DNA of 59,298 bases from positions 1 to 59,298 of the forward strand of contig CAZUMJ010000019.1 in the NCBI GenBank assembly GCA_964621605.1. The letters run 5' to 3'. Source of the stretch: CAZUMJ01 sp964621605. Lineage in GTDB: Bacteria; Actinomycetota; Acidimicrobiia; Acidimicrobiales; Iamiaceae. Shown here one piece after another: positions 9,085-18,790 of the stretch (positions are counted from its first letter, which is position 1; each line of letters starts with the position of its first letter). A program made the position numbers and the translations under genes. The notes beneath the pieces are model-generated. The model was not told where the DNA came from and ran no database searches. It saw nothing but the letters and a program-made list of their open reading frames with translations.

Positions 9085-9339
9085 ATGTCGAAGACCAAGG
9101 GCGGCGGTTCTACCCGGAACGGCCGCGATTCAAACGCTCAGCGCCTCGGCGTCAAGGTGTTCGACGGCGGTGCCGTCAACGCCGGCGCCATCATCGTGCG
9201 CCAGCGCGGCACCCGCTTCCACCCAGGCGAGAACGTCGGCCGTGGCGGTGACGACACGCTGTTCGCGCTTGCCCCAGGCAAGGTGAAGTTCGGGTCCCGC
9301 AAGGGCCGCAAGCTCGTCGACGTTCTTCCTGCCGACTGA
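9085..9339 (+). CDS. rpmA: Ribosomal protein bL27
   Basis: Large-subunit protein whose N-terminus reaches the peptidyl-transferase centre. The 84-residue product has the conserved GGGSTRNGRDS near the N-terminus and the QRGTRFHPGENVGRGGDDTL core. There is no cleavable N-terminal extension of the Firmicutes type. It is co-transcribed with rplU (10-nt gap). GTCGCG/CGCGAC (9365-9381), a short hairpin, lies 25 nt after its stop. Confidence 0.98.
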   Translation: MSKTKGGGSTRNGRDSNAQRLGVKVFDGGAVNAGAIIVRQRGTRFHPGENVGRGGDDTLFALAPGKVKFGSRKGRKLVDVLPAD

Positions 9340-9364
9340 CGGTCGCGCTGCCAGCCAGCGCAAC

Positions 9365-9381
9365 GTCGCGTCGTGCGCGAC
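9365..9381. terminator. Possible terminator after rpmA
   Basis: GTCGCG (9365-9370) pairs with CGCGAC (9376-9381) around a 5-nt loop between the convergent rpmA and the small minus-strand gene. There is no T-run, and the short stem makes this tentative. Confidence 0.3.
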
Positions 9382-9451
9382 CTCGCGTCATGCGTCGTCG
9401 CATTTCCCACGGGACGCCGCTGACAGTCCCTCTGGCGCTTCGGTGCGCGTC

Positions 9452-9760
9452 TTACGCGCCCGCCCGTGGTGGTCCGCTGAGGTCGATGGGTGTCCAGAGC
9501 GGAAACGCCAGGTGCGGAACGCCGAGCACATCGACGATTCGCCCCTGCGCTTCGAAGGTTCGGAGGCACGGCGCGGCGACCTGCATGCCGCCTGCCATGA
9601 ACACGTAGTCGGGGACCGACAGCAGAAGCGGACCGCTGTCGACGTCGCCGGGCTGAACGGCAGCGTCGACTTCGAGTTCGGGCCGGCACGGTGCAGACGT
9701 ATCGATCGGCCAGCAGTGGTACACGACGCTGTCGGTGATCGAGTAGGCGCGGATCCTCAT
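9452..9760 (-). CDS. Conserved-looking small protein of unknown function
   Basis: A 102-residue protein that I do not assign to a family. It reads like a genuine soluble globular protein: few low-complexity stretches, a mix of all residue types, and G/C-rich third positions in this frame. It has Cys residues near 16, 25 and 65 and several conserved-looking aromatic/Pro segments (VYHCWPID; HLAFPLWTP). It begins 16 nt after the dgt stop on the same strand, with GAAGG before its ATG, so it probably forms a transcription unit with dgt. A nucleotide-related role would be guesswork. Confidence 0.6.
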   Translation of the reverse strand: MRIRAYSITDSVVYHCWPIDTSAPCRPELEVDAAVQPGDVDSGPLLLSVPDYVFMAGGMQVAAPCLRTFEAQGRIVDVLGVPHLAFPLWTPIDLSGPPRAGA

Positions 9761-9776
9761 CGTTGAGCCCGCACCT

Positions 9777-10850
9777 TCAGACCGAGACGGGAAGCGCGGC
9801 GGGGTCCCAGCCCAGGTGGGTGAGCGCCATGCGCGTTGCGAAGCGGTCGGTCATGCCGCTCACGTGGTGCACCGCGGCGGCGATCGCCTCGGGCGTACCT
9901 GCAACAAGCCGCGCCTCGTCGGCGCCGATCGCCTCGGGGTGCTCGACGTAGAAGCCGGTGAGTTGGTTGACGAGACGTGCGGCGCGCTCTGCTTCGGCGA
10001 CGGAGTCGGGTCGGAGGTAGATCCGCTCGTAGTTGAAGGCTCGGAAGGCGGCGAGAGCCGATGCCTCAGGCGCGCGCATGGCAACGACACCGGTCGTGGT
10101 GATGGTGGCGACCATGGCGGTGATGAGGCTGTGCAGTTGCGTGCGCCGATCCGCGCCGAGCACCTCTCGCACTTCGGCGGGTAGCGCCGCGGGGGCGACG
10201 ATGCCTGCAGCGACCGCGTCTTCGAAGTCGTGGCAGACGTAGGCGATGCGGTCGGCCCAGGCGACCACCTCACCCTCAGGCGTGGCAGGCGCAGGCCGGT
10301 TCCAGGAGTGGTTGCGGATCGCGTCGAGGGTCTCGACGCACAGGTTGAGCGGTGCGAGCACGACGTCGGCGCCGTAGACCGCGTGGTGGTAGCCGCCCTC
10401 GACGAAGGGGGAGAGGGCACCCTCGGATGCGTGCCCTGCAGGGCCGTGCCCGCAGTCGTGGCCTGTCGCTGCCGCTGCGGTCAGCGCGACGTTGAGGCCG
10501 CATGGCCGAGCGATGCTCACCGCGACCTGGCACACCTCGATCGCGTGGGTGAGACGCGTCCGCAGGTGATCGTCGTCGGGGGCGATGAATACCTGACACT
10601 TGCCAGCAAGGCGCCGGTAGGCCTTGCTGTGTTGGATGCGGTCGAGGTCGCGTTCGAAGCAGGTCCTCAGCGCGTCGGGCTCTTCGGGCACGGCCCGCGT
10701 GCCGGCGCCGACCGCACGACTGGCATGCGGGGCAAGGGTTTCGTCCTCTCGCTCTTCGCGCGCGCCCCGTGACTGGACCGCGTGCGGCTCATCGAACACC
10801 GCGAGGGCGGCATGCGCGGTCTGGGGGCGGTGGTCGGAAGCGGCTGACAT
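9777..10850 (-). CDS. dgt: dGTPase-like HD-domain deoxynucleotide triphosphohydrolase
   Basis: HD-superfamily enzyme predicted to hydrolyse dNTPs to the deoxynucleoside and tripolyphosphate, controlling dNTP pools. The 357-residue product shows the metal-binding pattern: H in RLTHAIEV, HD in GHDCGHGPAGH, and the later D in VAWADRIAY. The N-terminal RTCFERDLDRIQHSKAYRRL segment is typical of the type 2 dGTPase-like subfamily. I start at ATG 10850 because a TAGGGT box sits 7 nt upstream (10858-10863) with no Shine-Dalgarno; a GTG three codons earlier overlaps that box. It is transcribed away from the pilin cassette. Confidence 0.88.
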   Translation of the reverse strand: MSAASDHRPQTAHAALAVFDEPHAVQSRGAREEREDETLAPHASRAVGAGTRAVPEEPDALRTCFERDLDRIQHSKAYRRLAGKCQVFIAPDDDHLRTRLTHAIEVCQVAVSIARPCGLNVALTAAAATGHDCGHGPAGHASEGALSPFVEGGYHHAVYGADVVLAPLNLCVETLDAIRNHSWNRPAPATPEGEVVAWADRIAYVCHDFEDAVAAGIVAPAALPAEVREVLGADRRTQLHSLITAMVATITTTGVVAMRAPEASALAAFRAFNYERIYLRPDSVAEAERAARLVNQLTGFYVEHPEAIGADEARLVAGTPEAIAAAVHHVSGMTDRFATRMALTHLGWDPAALPVSV

Positions 10851-11038
10851 CGTGGTCACCCTAGCGACGGGGTACGACAGGCCCGGCGACCCGTCAGGCG
10901 GACCGCGCGCAACTGTGACGGATGTCCACCATTTCCGCTACTGTCGTGACGCGCCGGGGTGTTTCACGCCGAACGGCGTTTCAGTTTCGTAGCGTCGTGG
11001 GCGATACTCACTACGTGAGATCCGAGCGAGGGGGACAC
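10851..11038. other. Divergent promoter region dgt / pilin cassette
   Basis: Holds the dgt -10 box on the minus strand (10858-10863). On the plus strand TACTGT at 10939-10944 is a candidate -10 box, the palindrome ACGCCG-AA-CGGCGT spans 10966-10979, and GAGGGGG ends a few bases before the TadE-like ATG at 11039. No gene is seen here. Confidence 0.4.
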
Positions 11039-11743
11039 ATGGCTCCATCTCGACCATCCGGCCGTCGCCGTCGGCGCGACGAGCGCGGCTCCACCCTGGT
11101 CGAAGCAGCGTTCGTCATGCCGATCTTCTTGTTGCTGGTCTTCGGGGTGATCGAGTTCGCGGGCGTCGTCATGACGCAGTCGGGTACCAGCAACGGCGCC
11201 CAAGCCGGTGCACGTATGGCAACCGTCAAGGGCAAGGAAGCGCTGGCCGACCGCGAGATCCTCCTCCGCATCGACAAGGAGACGGCGGGCCTGCCCTCGG
11301 GCGAGATCCAGCAGATCGTGATCTGGCATGCGACCGGTCCCGGAGAGTCTCCGCCTGCGGCATGCATCGCTCAGGGCAGTAGCGGCATCACCAATGCCGA
11401 CCCGGACGCAATCGGCAACTGCAACGTCTACAACGACCCCGAAGCTCCCGGCGGCGCGTTCGACCGCGCCAAGGACCCGCAGTACCAGCACTACTTCGGC
11501 TGCCCGACGACACCTGACGACGGGTACAACTCGCAGCGCCTCGACTGCATGTGGCCGGCGGCATCCCGCAAAGACCAGCAGGGTCTGCCAGGCACCGCCG
11601 CCCAGGGCAAGGTGCCCGACTACGTGGGCATCTACATCCGCTCCAAGCACGACTACTACACCGGCTTCTTCGGGAAGTCGGTGACGATCGGCAAGGTGTC
11701 GATCGGCCGTATCGAGCCGCAGGAGTTCACGAACCAGCCATGA
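11039..11743 (+). CDS. TadE-like minor pilin protein 1
   Basis: Member of the TadE/TadG-like family: short basic N-terminus, then GSTLVEAAFVMPIFLLLVFG, the class of N-terminal segment with a Glu after the cleavage/processing region and one membrane helix (about residues 19-46), then an exported domain of about 185 residues with several Cys. In known Tad systems such proteins are pseudopilins needed for Flp pilus assembly. I choose ATG 11039 (strong GAGGGGG upstream); the frame is open to 10922. It overlaps the next gene by ATGA. No TadA/B/C ATPase or platform genes are nearby. Confidence 0.82.
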   Translation: MAPSRPSGRRRRRDERGSTLVEAAFVMPIFLLLVFGVIEFAGVVMTQSGTSNGAQAGARMATVKGKEALADREILLRIDKETAGLPSGEIQQIVIWHATGPGESPPAACIAQGSSGITNADPDAIGNCNVYNDPEAPGGAFDRAKDPQYQHYFGCPTTPDDGYNSQRLDCMWPAASRKDQQGLPGTAAQGKVPDYVGIYIRSKHDYYTGFFGKSVTIGKVSIGRIEPQEFTNQP

Positions 11744-12405
11744 ACATCCTCCCCACCTCTGTCCGCGCTCGTCTCGCAGCTCGTCACGGCGACGACGCCG
11801 ATCGCGGGCTCGCGATCCTCGAGCTGGCGCTCGCCCTGCCGTTCCTCATCGTGATGGCCATGGGGGTCGTCTCCTACGGCATGGCGTGGCAGGGCTCCAC
11901 CGACACGCACTCCGCGACGCGTGCCGCGGCGCGCGTCGCGAGCCATGACGGTGCCGAGCCGACAGCCGACTACGACGCCCTCGTGGCGGTGTACAGCGCG
12001 CTGCCGTCGAAGCTCACCGACCGCATCGAGAAGGTCATCATCTTCAAGGCGACCGCCGCCGACGGCGACGTTCCCACGGCGTGCCTCAACGCCTCGATGT
12101 CACCGAACCTCGGCGCGAAGGGCGTCTCCAACACCTGCAACGTGTACAGCAAGGACCAGGTGGCCGCAGCGGTGGGCGTCAACGGCAAGAACAACTTCGG
12201 CACGACGTCGAGCTGCAGCGGCAAGTGGGATTCCTACTGGTGCCCGAAGGGCCGCAACGTCGCGGGGTCGAACTGGCCCGACACGCGTGACTACCTCGGC
12301 GTGTACATCCAGACGGTCTACCCCGACATCACCAAGAGCATCTTCGGTGACAAGACCATCAAGCGGTCCGTCGTGTTCCGCCTCGAGCCCGAGCTGAACC
12401 AGTGA
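11740..12405 (+). CDS. TadE-like minor pilin protein 2
   Basis: Second TadE-like protein, 221 residues, with a basic N-terminus, RGLAILELALALPFLIVMAMG as the Glu-containing membrane segment (about 24-46) and an exported domain of about 170 residues rich in Asn, Ser and Asp and containing four Cys. It shares segment order with the preceding gene, suggesting an old duplication: both have a CNVY segment in the middle and end with a YVGIYI/YLGVYIQ strand. The ATG overlaps the upstream stop (ATGA) and the downstream gene follows directly, so the three are one operon. Confidence 0.8.
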   Translation: MNILPTSVRARLAARHGDDADRGLAILELALALPFLIVMAMGVVSYGMAWQGSTDTHSATRAAARVASHDGAEPTADYDALVAVYSALPSKLTDRIEKVIIFKATAADGDVPTACLNASMSPNLGAKGVSNTCNVYSKDQVAAAVGVNGKNNFGTTSSCSGKWDSYWCPKGRNVAGSNWPDTRDYLGVYIQTVYPDITKSIFGDKTIKRSVVFRLEPELNQ

Positions 12406-12416
12406 GGAGCACCACC

Positions 12417-14345
12417 ATGCGCTCTCGCCACGCAGTGACGCACCCCACCTCGAAGGGAGCTCCCCCCATGGCTTCTCCGACCGTGCAGGGCCCGGCGGCC
12501 CCTGACGTGACCGACACCGACGCGCGCGCGGACAGCGGCTTCGTGCTGGTGATGCTCGGCCTCATGATCATCCCCATCATGATCTTCGCAGCGCTCGCGG
12601 TCGACGTCTCGTCGTACTACTCCCGCACCGCACAGCTCCAGAAGGCGTCCGATGCTGCGTCGCTGGCGGCGGTCATCTGGATGCCGAACGTGTCGCGCGC
12701 CAACCAGGTTGCGACAGAGACGATGGCGAAGAACGGCTTCACGACCGGCGTCGACAACATCTCGATCGCGTACCTGCCGGGTGTCGACGGGCCCAACACG
12801 TACCGCGTCGTGGCCACCGACACCAAGGCGAAGTCGTACTTCGCGCAGGTGTTCTTCAAGGACAACATCCGCCTCGACCGGGGCGCCACCGCAACGGTAG
12901 ACCCGCCACTCGAGATGGGTAGCCCGCTGAACTACTTCGGCGGTGACGCCACCGACTACCCGAGCACCCCGGCCGGCACGACGGTCTACAACTCGCCGCA
13001 GCCCGACAGCGACAGCCCCCCCGACACGACGGTCTGCTACTACCGCACGGGCAGCAACCGCAACGGGACCTACGGTTACCGGTACAACAACGACGGCTCC
13101 ACGTCGTACATCTACTTCCCCAGCAACTGGTCGAACTATCGCTGCAAGTGGTCGGTGAGCACACCTGCGGTCAACAGCCCGATCCTTTCCACGATGAACC
13201 CGGGCTTCTGGGCGGCCGTCGAAGCGCCCTACACCGACGCCGTGCAGGGAGACAAGTACTCGGGCAACTGCTACGGCCAGGGCGGCACCAGCTGCATCGG
13301 CAATGGGTACTCCAACCCGGTGCACCGCAACACCGGTTACCTGTACACCATCAAAATGCCCGCCAACCCCGCGCCGTACGTGGTGGTGCAGCTGTTCGAC
13401 ATCTCGTGGACGAACCGTGGGCAGACCGACGGCACCGGCGACAACGACCTCAACGGCGGCAACGGCGGGACGAGCTGGTACACGCACGCTCGCATGCACG
13501 ACACCGACGCCACGCCGTATGACCCGACGGACAACCCGCTGATGTCTGCGGCAAGCTGTGGCGGGTCGCCGAGCAGTACGGCGCAGAACTCGGGCAACTG
13601 GACGCTCCAGGCCGGGCAGAGCCAACAGTTCAAAGACAAGTGGATGACCCTGTGCACCATCACGGCACCGGCGCCGGGGGCGATCTACACGCTGCAGGTG
13701 TACACGACCGGCACCAACGGCAACGCCTCCAACAACTACGCCATCCGCGCCATCGGCACTCCCAACGCTGCGTCGGTCGACGCCAACAACCTGCCCACGA
13801 CCGTCAGCGCACAAGCTGCGCAACCCAACCTGGCCGCCTACCAGGACATGTCGATGTACAACAACCTGAGCACCGGCCAGGCCAACTTCTACCTGGCGAA
13901 GGTGCCGGGCCAGTACGCCGGTCGCACGCTCGACATCGAGCTGTACGACCCGGGTGACGGTACGGGCATCACGACCCAGATCAACACCCCGAGCGGCATC
14001 CAGAAGGGCTGCACCTACCAGAGCTTCCGCCTCCGCAACATCAGCGGTGGGCAGGGCGCCGACGGTGGCTCCATCAGCAGCCAGGTTCCGCTCACCACCA
14101 TCGGCACGGGCAGCAACTGCTCGTTCGCCACGAGCGGTCGCTTCAACGGCAACAGCGTGATCATCAAGGTGCCGATCCCCGTCACCTACACCTGTGACGA
14201 GACGGTCAAGAGCACCTGGTGGAGCCCGGTGAGCCCAGACTCCAGCGGCTGCTGGTGGTCGGTGACGTTCAACTCCAACGGCGCCCACGACAACACCACC
14301 TGGTCGGTGTCGGTCGAAGGCGACCCGGTGCGCCTCACCGAGTAG
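12417..14345 (+). CDS. TadG-like pilus protein with large exported domain
   Basis: The 642-residue product starts with a TadG/TadE-type membrane segment (GFVLVMLGLMIIPIMIFAAL, about 41-60), then VDVSSYYSRTAQLQKASDAASLAAV, the pattern of TadG-like proteins. About 570 residues follow outside the membrane: strongly enriched in Tyr, Asn, Thr, Ser and Gly, with paired Cys and beta-strand-like repeats such as GYLYTIKMPAN and NFYLAKVPGQ, suggesting two or more beta-sandwich domains of a surface or pilus-tip protein. ATG 12417 follows AGGAG by 7 nt; a second good start is ATG 12468. No von Willebrand A domain, common in other TadG proteins, is evident. Confidence 0.78.
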   Translation: MRSRHAVTHPTSKGAPPMASPTVQGPAAPDVTDTDARADSGFVLVMLGLMIIPIMIFAALAVDVSSYYSRTAQLQKASDAASLAAVIWMPNVSRANQVATETMAKNGFTTGVDNISIAYLPGVDGPNTYRVVATDTKAKSYFAQVFFKDNIRLDRGATATVDPPLEMGSPLNYFGGDATDYPSTPAGTTVYNSPQPDSDSPPDTTVCYYRTGSNRNGTYGYRYNNDGSTSYIYFPSNWSNYRCKWSVSTPAVNSPILSTMNPGFWAAVEAPYTDAVQGDKYSGNCYGQGGTSCIGNGYSNPVHRNTGYLYTIKMPANPAPYVVVQLFDISWTNRGQTDGTGDNDLNGGNGGTSWYTHARMHDTDATPYDPTDNPLMSAASCGGSPSSTAQNSGNWTLQAGQSQQFKDKWMTLCTITAPAPGAIYTLQVYTTGTNGNASNNYAIRAIGTPNAASVDANNLPTTVSAQAAQPNLAAYQDMSMYNNLSTGQANFYLAKVPGQYAGRTLDIELYDPGDGTGITTQINTPSGIQKGCTYQSFRLRNISGGQGADGGSISSQVPLTTIGTGSNCSFATSGRFNGNSVIIKVPIPVTYTCDETVKSTWWSPVSPDSSGCWWSVTFNSNGAHDNTTWSVSVEGDPVRLTE

Positions 14346-14371
14346 CGCGCGGCGGGCGAGCGTCCCGAAAG

Positions 14372-14408
14372 CGTGTTGGTGCCCACCCTCGGGGTGGGCA
14401 CCAACGCG
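14372..14408 (+). terminator. Strong hairpin after the pilin cassette
   Basis: GTTGGTGCCCACCC (14375-14388) pairs perfectly with GGGTGGGCACCAAC (14392-14405) around a 3-nt loop; three further base pairs (one G-T) extend the stem to 17 bp. No T-run follows, as is common for high-GC actinobacterial terminators. It separates the cassette from obg. Confidence 0.8.
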
Positions 14409-14423
14409 TCGGGGCTCGGCCAC

Positions 14424-14429
14424 TAGCGT
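14424..14429 (+). promoter_or_regulatory. obg -10 box, leaderless type
   Basis: TAGCGT ends 9 nt before the obg ATG at 14439 and no Shine-Dalgarno is present, so the transcript would begin at or next to the start codon. Confidence 0.45.
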
Positions 14430-14438
14430 GGCGATGCC

Positions 14439-15737
<1,299 letters not shown>

Positions 15738-15749
15738 GGGGGTCGTCTC

Positions 15750-15887
15750 GTGTCCGTCCTGACCACCCGTGCGTGGCCGTGCGCCGTCGACGGGGGTGGC
15801 GTGGCTGCCGGCGGGTGCGGCGCGTCCGACGCGGCCGACGTTCGGTTCGCCGCGCTTGACGCCCACCGACCAACCTTGCAGCGATGA
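15750..15887 (+). CDS. Possible 45-residue protein coupled to proB
   Basis: A short frame begins with GTG at 15750, preceded by a GAGGGGG ribosome-binding-like sequence a few nt upstream, and its TGA overlaps the proB start as ATGA. The 45-residue product is Ala/Gly/Val/Asp-rich with two Cys and is not recognised. Third codon positions are mostly G or C, but that is weak evidence at this GC content. It could be a small protein or a leader that couples translation to proB; the alternative is that it is noncoding. Confidence 0.35.
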   Translation: MSVLTTRAWPCAVDGGGVAAGGCGASDAADVRFAALDAHRPTLQR

Positions 15888-17020
15888 GCAACGCCGCCGC
15901 CGTCCCCCAACGCGGACGCGTGATCGTCGCGAAGATCGGTTCGTCGTCGATCACCGACGAGCAAGGCCAGGTCAACGAGGCGGCCATCGAGGCGTACGTT
16001 GCGGGTGTCGCCGCCCTACGAGCCAGAGGCGACTTGGTCGTCGGGGTGACCTCGGGCGCCATCGCGGCCGGATTGCCGGCGATCGGCCTCGGTGGCGAAC
16101 ACCGCCCGAGCGACGCCGTGACCCTGCAAGCGGTGGCGGCCATCGGCCAGACCCGCCTGATGGCCACCTATGAGCGCGCGTTCGCGACACACGGCCTCGT
16201 CGCCGGCCAGGTGCTGTTGACGCCGCTCGACTTTCTCGTACGCGACCAGTACCTGCACGCCCGCGGCACGCTTCGGCGCCTGCTCGAGTTGGGTGTCGTA
16301 CCCATGGTGAACGAGAACGACGCCACGGCCGATGACGAGATCCGCTTCGGCGACAACGACCGATTGGCAGCGCTGGTGGCGCATCTCGTGCGTGCCGAGA
16401 CGCTCGTGTTGTTGACCGATACGGCCGGACTCTTCACTGCCGACCCGCGTGAGGATGCGTCGGCGACCCTCATCGACGAGATCACCGCGACCGACCGAGC
16501 CCTTGACGCAGCGGTCGGCGGAGCCGGCAGCGCGCGGGGGAGTGGTGGCATGGCGTCCAAGTTGGCCGCCGCGCGCATCGCGGCCTGGTCGGGGGTGCGG
16601 GCAGTGATCGCTGCGGCGGGCCGTCCCGACGTGCTCGTCGACGCCGCCGATGGGGTCGCTGGCACGGGAACCGTCGTCCTGCCCCGCCCCGGTCGGCTGC
16701 ACGCCCGCAAGTTGTGGATCGCGTTCGCCCGCCCCGCCGTGGGCCGGGTACGCGTCGACGCGGGCGCGGTGCGCGCCCTTGTCGAAGGTGGCCATTCGCT
16801 GTTGGCGGCCGGGGTGACCGGCGTCGAAGGGGTGTTCCGTGCGGGTGACGCAGTCGAGGTGGTCGGCCCCGACGGGGTCGTCATCGCGAAGGGCCTTGCT
16901 GCACAGGATGAGGCTGAGGTGCGCGCGGTCGGTGGGCAGCGTTCCGACGCGCTTGCGCCCGATCAGTCGCCGATCGTCGTGCACCGCGACGACCTCGTCG
17001 TGCTCCCCGACGCGACCTGA
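15884..17020 (+). CDS. proB: Glutamate 5-kinase
   Basis: Catalyses the first step of proline synthesis, ATP-dependent phosphorylation of glutamate to glutamyl-5-phosphate. The 378-residue product has the amino-acid-kinase domain (KIGSSSITDE near the N-terminus, VNENDATADDEIRFGDND for glutamate binding, SGGMASKLAAA for phosphates) and a C-terminal PUA domain (from about residue 275). The PUA domain is typical of feedback-regulated forms. The partner proA lies 2.5 kb downstream, separated by murJ and a GNAT gene on the other strand. It ends in a convergent arrangement with murJ. Confidence 0.95.
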   Translation: MSNAAAVPQRGRVIVAKIGSSSITDEQGQVNEAAIEAYVAGVAALRARGDLVVGVTSGAIAAGLPAIGLGGEHRPSDAVTLQAVAAIGQTRLMATYERAFATHGLVAGQVLLTPLDFLVRDQYLHARGTLRRLLELGVVPMVNENDATADDEIRFGDNDRLAALVAHLVRAETLVLLTDTAGLFTADPREDASATLIDEITATDRALDAAVGGAGSARGSGGMASKLAAARIAAWSGVRAVIAAAGRPDVLVDAADGVAGTGTVVLPRPGRLHARKLWIAFARPAVGRVRVDAGAVRALVEGGHSLLAAGVTGVEGVFRAGDAVEVVGPDGVVIAKGLAAQDEAEVRAVGGQRSDALAPDQSPIVVHRDDLVVLPDAT

Positions 17021-17033
17021 CACAGTCGCAGAC

Positions 17034-17053
17034 GCGGCCGCGGCCGCGGCCGC
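17034..17053. repeat. Self-complementary GCGGCC repeat
   Basis: A 20-nt perfectly self-complementary run of three GCGGCC units plus GC sits in the 50-bp gap between the convergent proB and murJ. It could fold as a short bidirectional terminator or be a GC-rich microsatellite. Confidence 0.5.
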
Positions 17054-17070
17054 AGAGGCAGTCGCAGTCG

Positions 17071-18765
17071 TCAGCCTCGCCGCAGGCGAGCGCGCAGCCG
17101 GTGGGTGACCTCGGTGGCTTCCTCGACCTGGAGGACCACGACCAGTAGCCCGTACACGGAGGCCCCGACCACGACGCCTGCCCCGACCGGCAGGGCGGCT
17201 GCAAAGCCGTAGCGATCACCGATCAGGAAGCGAAGCGCCTCCACGTTGACCGCCATCGCAAAGGCGGCGATCGTCACGCGCAGCGCCAGGAGCGCGTTGC
17301 GTCGGCCTTCGAACCGAAGGATGCGCCGTCGTACCGCCCACAACGCCAGCACCGCCGCCACGGCGTAGGCGGCGCTGTAGGCCATGGCCAGGCCGGCCGC
17401 GCCGAAGTGTCCCACGAGCGCGAACGCCAAGGCGACGTTCACGGTGTTCTCGACCACGTTCACGAAGAACGGGGTGCGCGTGTCTTTGAGCGCGTAGAAG
17501 GCCCGCAGGGCGTAGAGGTAGACGGCGAAGCCGACGAGACCGATCGAGAACCACGCCAGGAGCTCCGCCGTGACCCCGACGCTTCCCCGGTAGGCGCCGT
17601 GGCCGAGCAACAGCTCCACGATCGGCTCGGCGAGGAGGGCGCACCCGACCGCGGACGGGACCATCACGAGCAGGAGGAGGCGGAGCCCTGCAGCGAACTG
17701 GCGGCGGAACCCGTTTGCATCAGCTCGGCTGGCAGAGCGGGCCATCTCCGGCTCGAACGTGGTCATCAGCGACACGGCGAACAGGCCGTAGGGGAGTTGG
17801 AAGATCATGAACGCGTACGTGTAGGCGGTGACCTCACCACTCGGCTCGAGGCCCGCAGCCAACGCGAGCACGATCGCCAGGGCGATCTGGTTCACCAGCG
17901 TGTAGGCGAGGGTCCACCCCGACAGCGAGAACACCTTCCGCACCGACCGGTGCCGCAGGTCGAAGTTCCAGCGAACGTGCACGCCCGCCTTGCGCAGCGA
18001 CGGCCACAGCGCGACGGCCATGACCACGATGCCTGCCGTGGTGCCCGCCCCGAGCAGGGTCAGCAGCACGGGATCGTGCAAAACCGTTTGGGCCGAAGGA
18101 GCAGCTCCGCCGACGCGCCAGAAGGCGCCGAGCATGCACAACGCCACGAGGTTGTTGAGGCTCGGGACGAACGCGGGTGCGGTGAACGAACGCCGCGCGT
18201 TCAGCACGGCGCTCGCGAGCGCCGTGAGCCCGTAGAAGAGGATCTGCGGCAGGAACCAGCGAAGCAGCGGCACCCCGATCGCAAGGTTCGCGGCGCGCTG
18301 TGCGGGGTCGCTTCTCCACGTGTAGATCCGGAACAGCCACGGTGCCGCAAGCACCGCCACGACCGTCAATGCCGTCAGCGCGGTGACCAGCACGGTCAGG
18401 ACCGCGCTCGTACCATCATCGTCGTCGCGGTGGAGGTGGTCGACGAAGACCGGGATCAACGTCGCCGAGAACACGCCGCCGAGCAGGAGGTCGTAGATCT
18501 GATTGGGGGTGGTGTTCGCGAGGTTGTAGCCCTGCGAGAGCGTTGCCCCGCCGAGCACGGCGGCGAGCGCGATGGTGCGGGCCATGCCCGTGATGCGGCT
18601 GAAGAGGGTGCCGAGCCCCACGATCGAGCTCGATCGCAGGAGCGCGCCCGTGGACGAGGCGGCGATGTGCGCCCCGTCGGGAGCGGGCGCCTCGGCGGCA
18701 CCGTTACCTACGGCGGGCTGGGTTTCGAGCCCGGCGGGCGCGTCGTCGTGGGCGCCGCCGTTCAT
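17071..18765 (-). CDS. murJ: Lipid II flippase MurJ
   Basis: MOP-superfamily flippase that moves lipid II across the cytoplasmic membrane. The 564-residue product has a 40-residue hydrophilic N-terminus, then RSSSIVGLGTLFSRITGMAR, the MurJ N-terminal signature with the Arg of the central cavity, and about 14 membrane segments. There is no C-terminal pseudokinase or extracellular domain of the mycobacterial MviN type. A TACCGT box 8 nt before the ATG (18774-18779) without a Shine-Dalgarno supports this start. Confidence 0.93.
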   Translation of the reverse strand: MNGGAHDDAPAGLETQPAVGNGAAEAPAPDGAHIAASSTGALLRSSSIVGLGTLFSRITGMARTIALAAVLGGATLSQGYNLANTTPNQIYDLLLGGVFSATLIPVFVDHLHRDDDDGTSAVLTVLVTALTALTVVAVLAAPWLFRIYTWRSDPAQRAANLAIGVPLLRWFLPQILFYGLTALASAVLNARRSFTAPAFVPSLNNLVALCMLGAFWRVGGAAPSAQTVLHDPVLLTLLGAGTTAGIVVMAVALWPSLRKAGVHVRWNFDLRHRSVRKVFSLSGWTLAYTLVNQIALAIVLALAAGLEPSGEVTAYTYAFMIFQLPYGLFAVSLMTTFEPEMARSASRADANGFRRQFAAGLRLLLLVMVPSAVGCALLAEPIVELLLGHGAYRGSVGVTAELLAWFSIGLVGFAVYLYALRAFYALKDTRTPFFVNVVENTVNVALAFALVGHFGAAGLAMAYSAAYAVAAVLALWAVRRRILRFEGRRNALLALRVTIAAFAMAVNVEALRFLIGDRYGFAAALPVGAGVVVGASVYGLLVVVLQVEEATEVTHRLRARLRRG

Positions 18766-18790
18766 GGGTCCCGACGGTAGTTGCTGACGA

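Noticed and set aside
10966..10979. Palindrome before the pilin cassette as a riboswitch
   Set aside because: A 6-bp stem with a 2-nt loop lies here but none of the conserved sequence of known riboswitches (for example c-di-GMP) is visible.
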